From: Maylandia zebra
Lineage: Eukaryota; Chordata; Actinopteri; Cichliformes; Cichlidae
DNA length: 64,000 nucleotides
Reading direction: 5' to 3'
Assembly (NCBI RefSeq): GCF_041146795.1
Contig: NC_135183.1
Span: forward strand, 14,298,840-14,362,839
Part shown: positions 63,677 through 64,000 of the stretch, piece after piece
Layout of the letters: each line of letters opens with the position of its first letter
How positions within the stretch are numbered: position 1 is the stretch's first letter
Position numbers and translations under genes: made by a program
Notes under the pieces: generated by a model
Database searches by the model: none
What the model was told of the DNA's origin: nothing
Seen by the model: the letters and a program-made list of their open reading frames with translations, nothing else

Positions 63677-64000
63677 CACTCTCAAGCCACTTACTAGTGT
63701 TTTGATCATGAGCAACACATTCACAGATTAGAAGATTCAGTGGAGAAGTACAAATCATATGTTAAGATAATCTTGAACAGTTAAACACTTCGATTATTAA
63801 GTGTGAGATTCAGATTTTGTTTGGACTCTACTATAGTAGTTTTGCATGATTAGCATTTTGAAATAACTGGGCTTTTGAGCTGCCCCTCATTTCACTTCTC
63901 TGTCCGATGTGACATATTTTAGCTGCTTCCCTGTTCCCTATGAGATTTATCTCTCTTTAACTAGCATTTGATTACCTGGACCTTGTATGCACCTGAACAG
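63677..64000. other. no gene recognised
   Basis: Unassigned sequence to the window edge; the missing first exon of tspan1 may lie beyond it. Confidence 0.4.

Overview
This is a teleost fish genomic window, probably from a percomorph and perhaps cichlid-like. Intron-rich vertebrate genes sit in AT-rich DNA full of fish-type DNA transposons (hAT, Tc1, PIF/Harbinger), Ty3/gypsy, LINE and SINE remnants and long CA repeats. The taxon is inferred; no species was identified. There is no prokaryotic, viral or CRISPR content.

Layout. 1-18,400 is almost entirely mobile DNA. It holds a pogo/Tigger-like HTH relic, the end of one hAT, and then a nested structure: a hAT (1,633-10,250, with a near-perfect 8-bp target duplication) contains a truncated Ty3/gypsy pol fragment, which is itself interrupted by a PIF/Harbinger element (6,244-8,039) and abutted by a Tc1 deletion derivative (3,108-4,460). 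Two exon-like pieces (1,374-1,508 and 10,349-10,432) lie just outside the hAT and may belong to an unidentified or decayed host gene. More small transposons, a minisatellite, a retroposon with an AATAAA-rich tail and a tRNA-type SINE fill 10.7-18.5 kb. A second, nearly complete two-gene Harbinger lies at 18,988-21,966.

Host genes. (1) An IFIT-family interferon-induced tetratricopeptide protein is on the minus strand (24,362-25,803). It has the family's split start, with only five coding bases in the first coding exon. (2) pomgnt1, protein O-linked mannose beta-1,2-N-acetylglucosaminyltransferase 1, is on the plus strand (28,015-45,514). I resolved all 21 coding exons, giving an uninterrupted 653-residue product. 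Its introns hold a 3.2-kb hAT, a Tc1 relic, a foldback element and several microsatellites. (3) tspan1, a tetraspanin, is on the minus strand (50,536-59,152). Six coding exons (222 residues) are resolved; the short first coding exon was not found. pomgnt1 next to tspan1 matches the arrangement I know from mammals, and the two genes converge.

The genes do not form a pathway. IFIT is an antiviral effector, POMGNT1 works in Golgi O-mannosyl glycosylation of alpha-dystroglycan, and TSPAN1 is a membrane organiser. 59.2-64 kb holds LINE fragments and a hAT MITE with a perfect target duplication.

I see no convincing new biological system. The most notable points are the nested insertion history, a 60-bp direct repeat flanking the truncated gypsy/Tc1 block, the CWG target preference shared by both Harbinger copies, a near-perfect 71-bp hairpin at 18.4 kb, and unassigned coding-like relics beside transposons.
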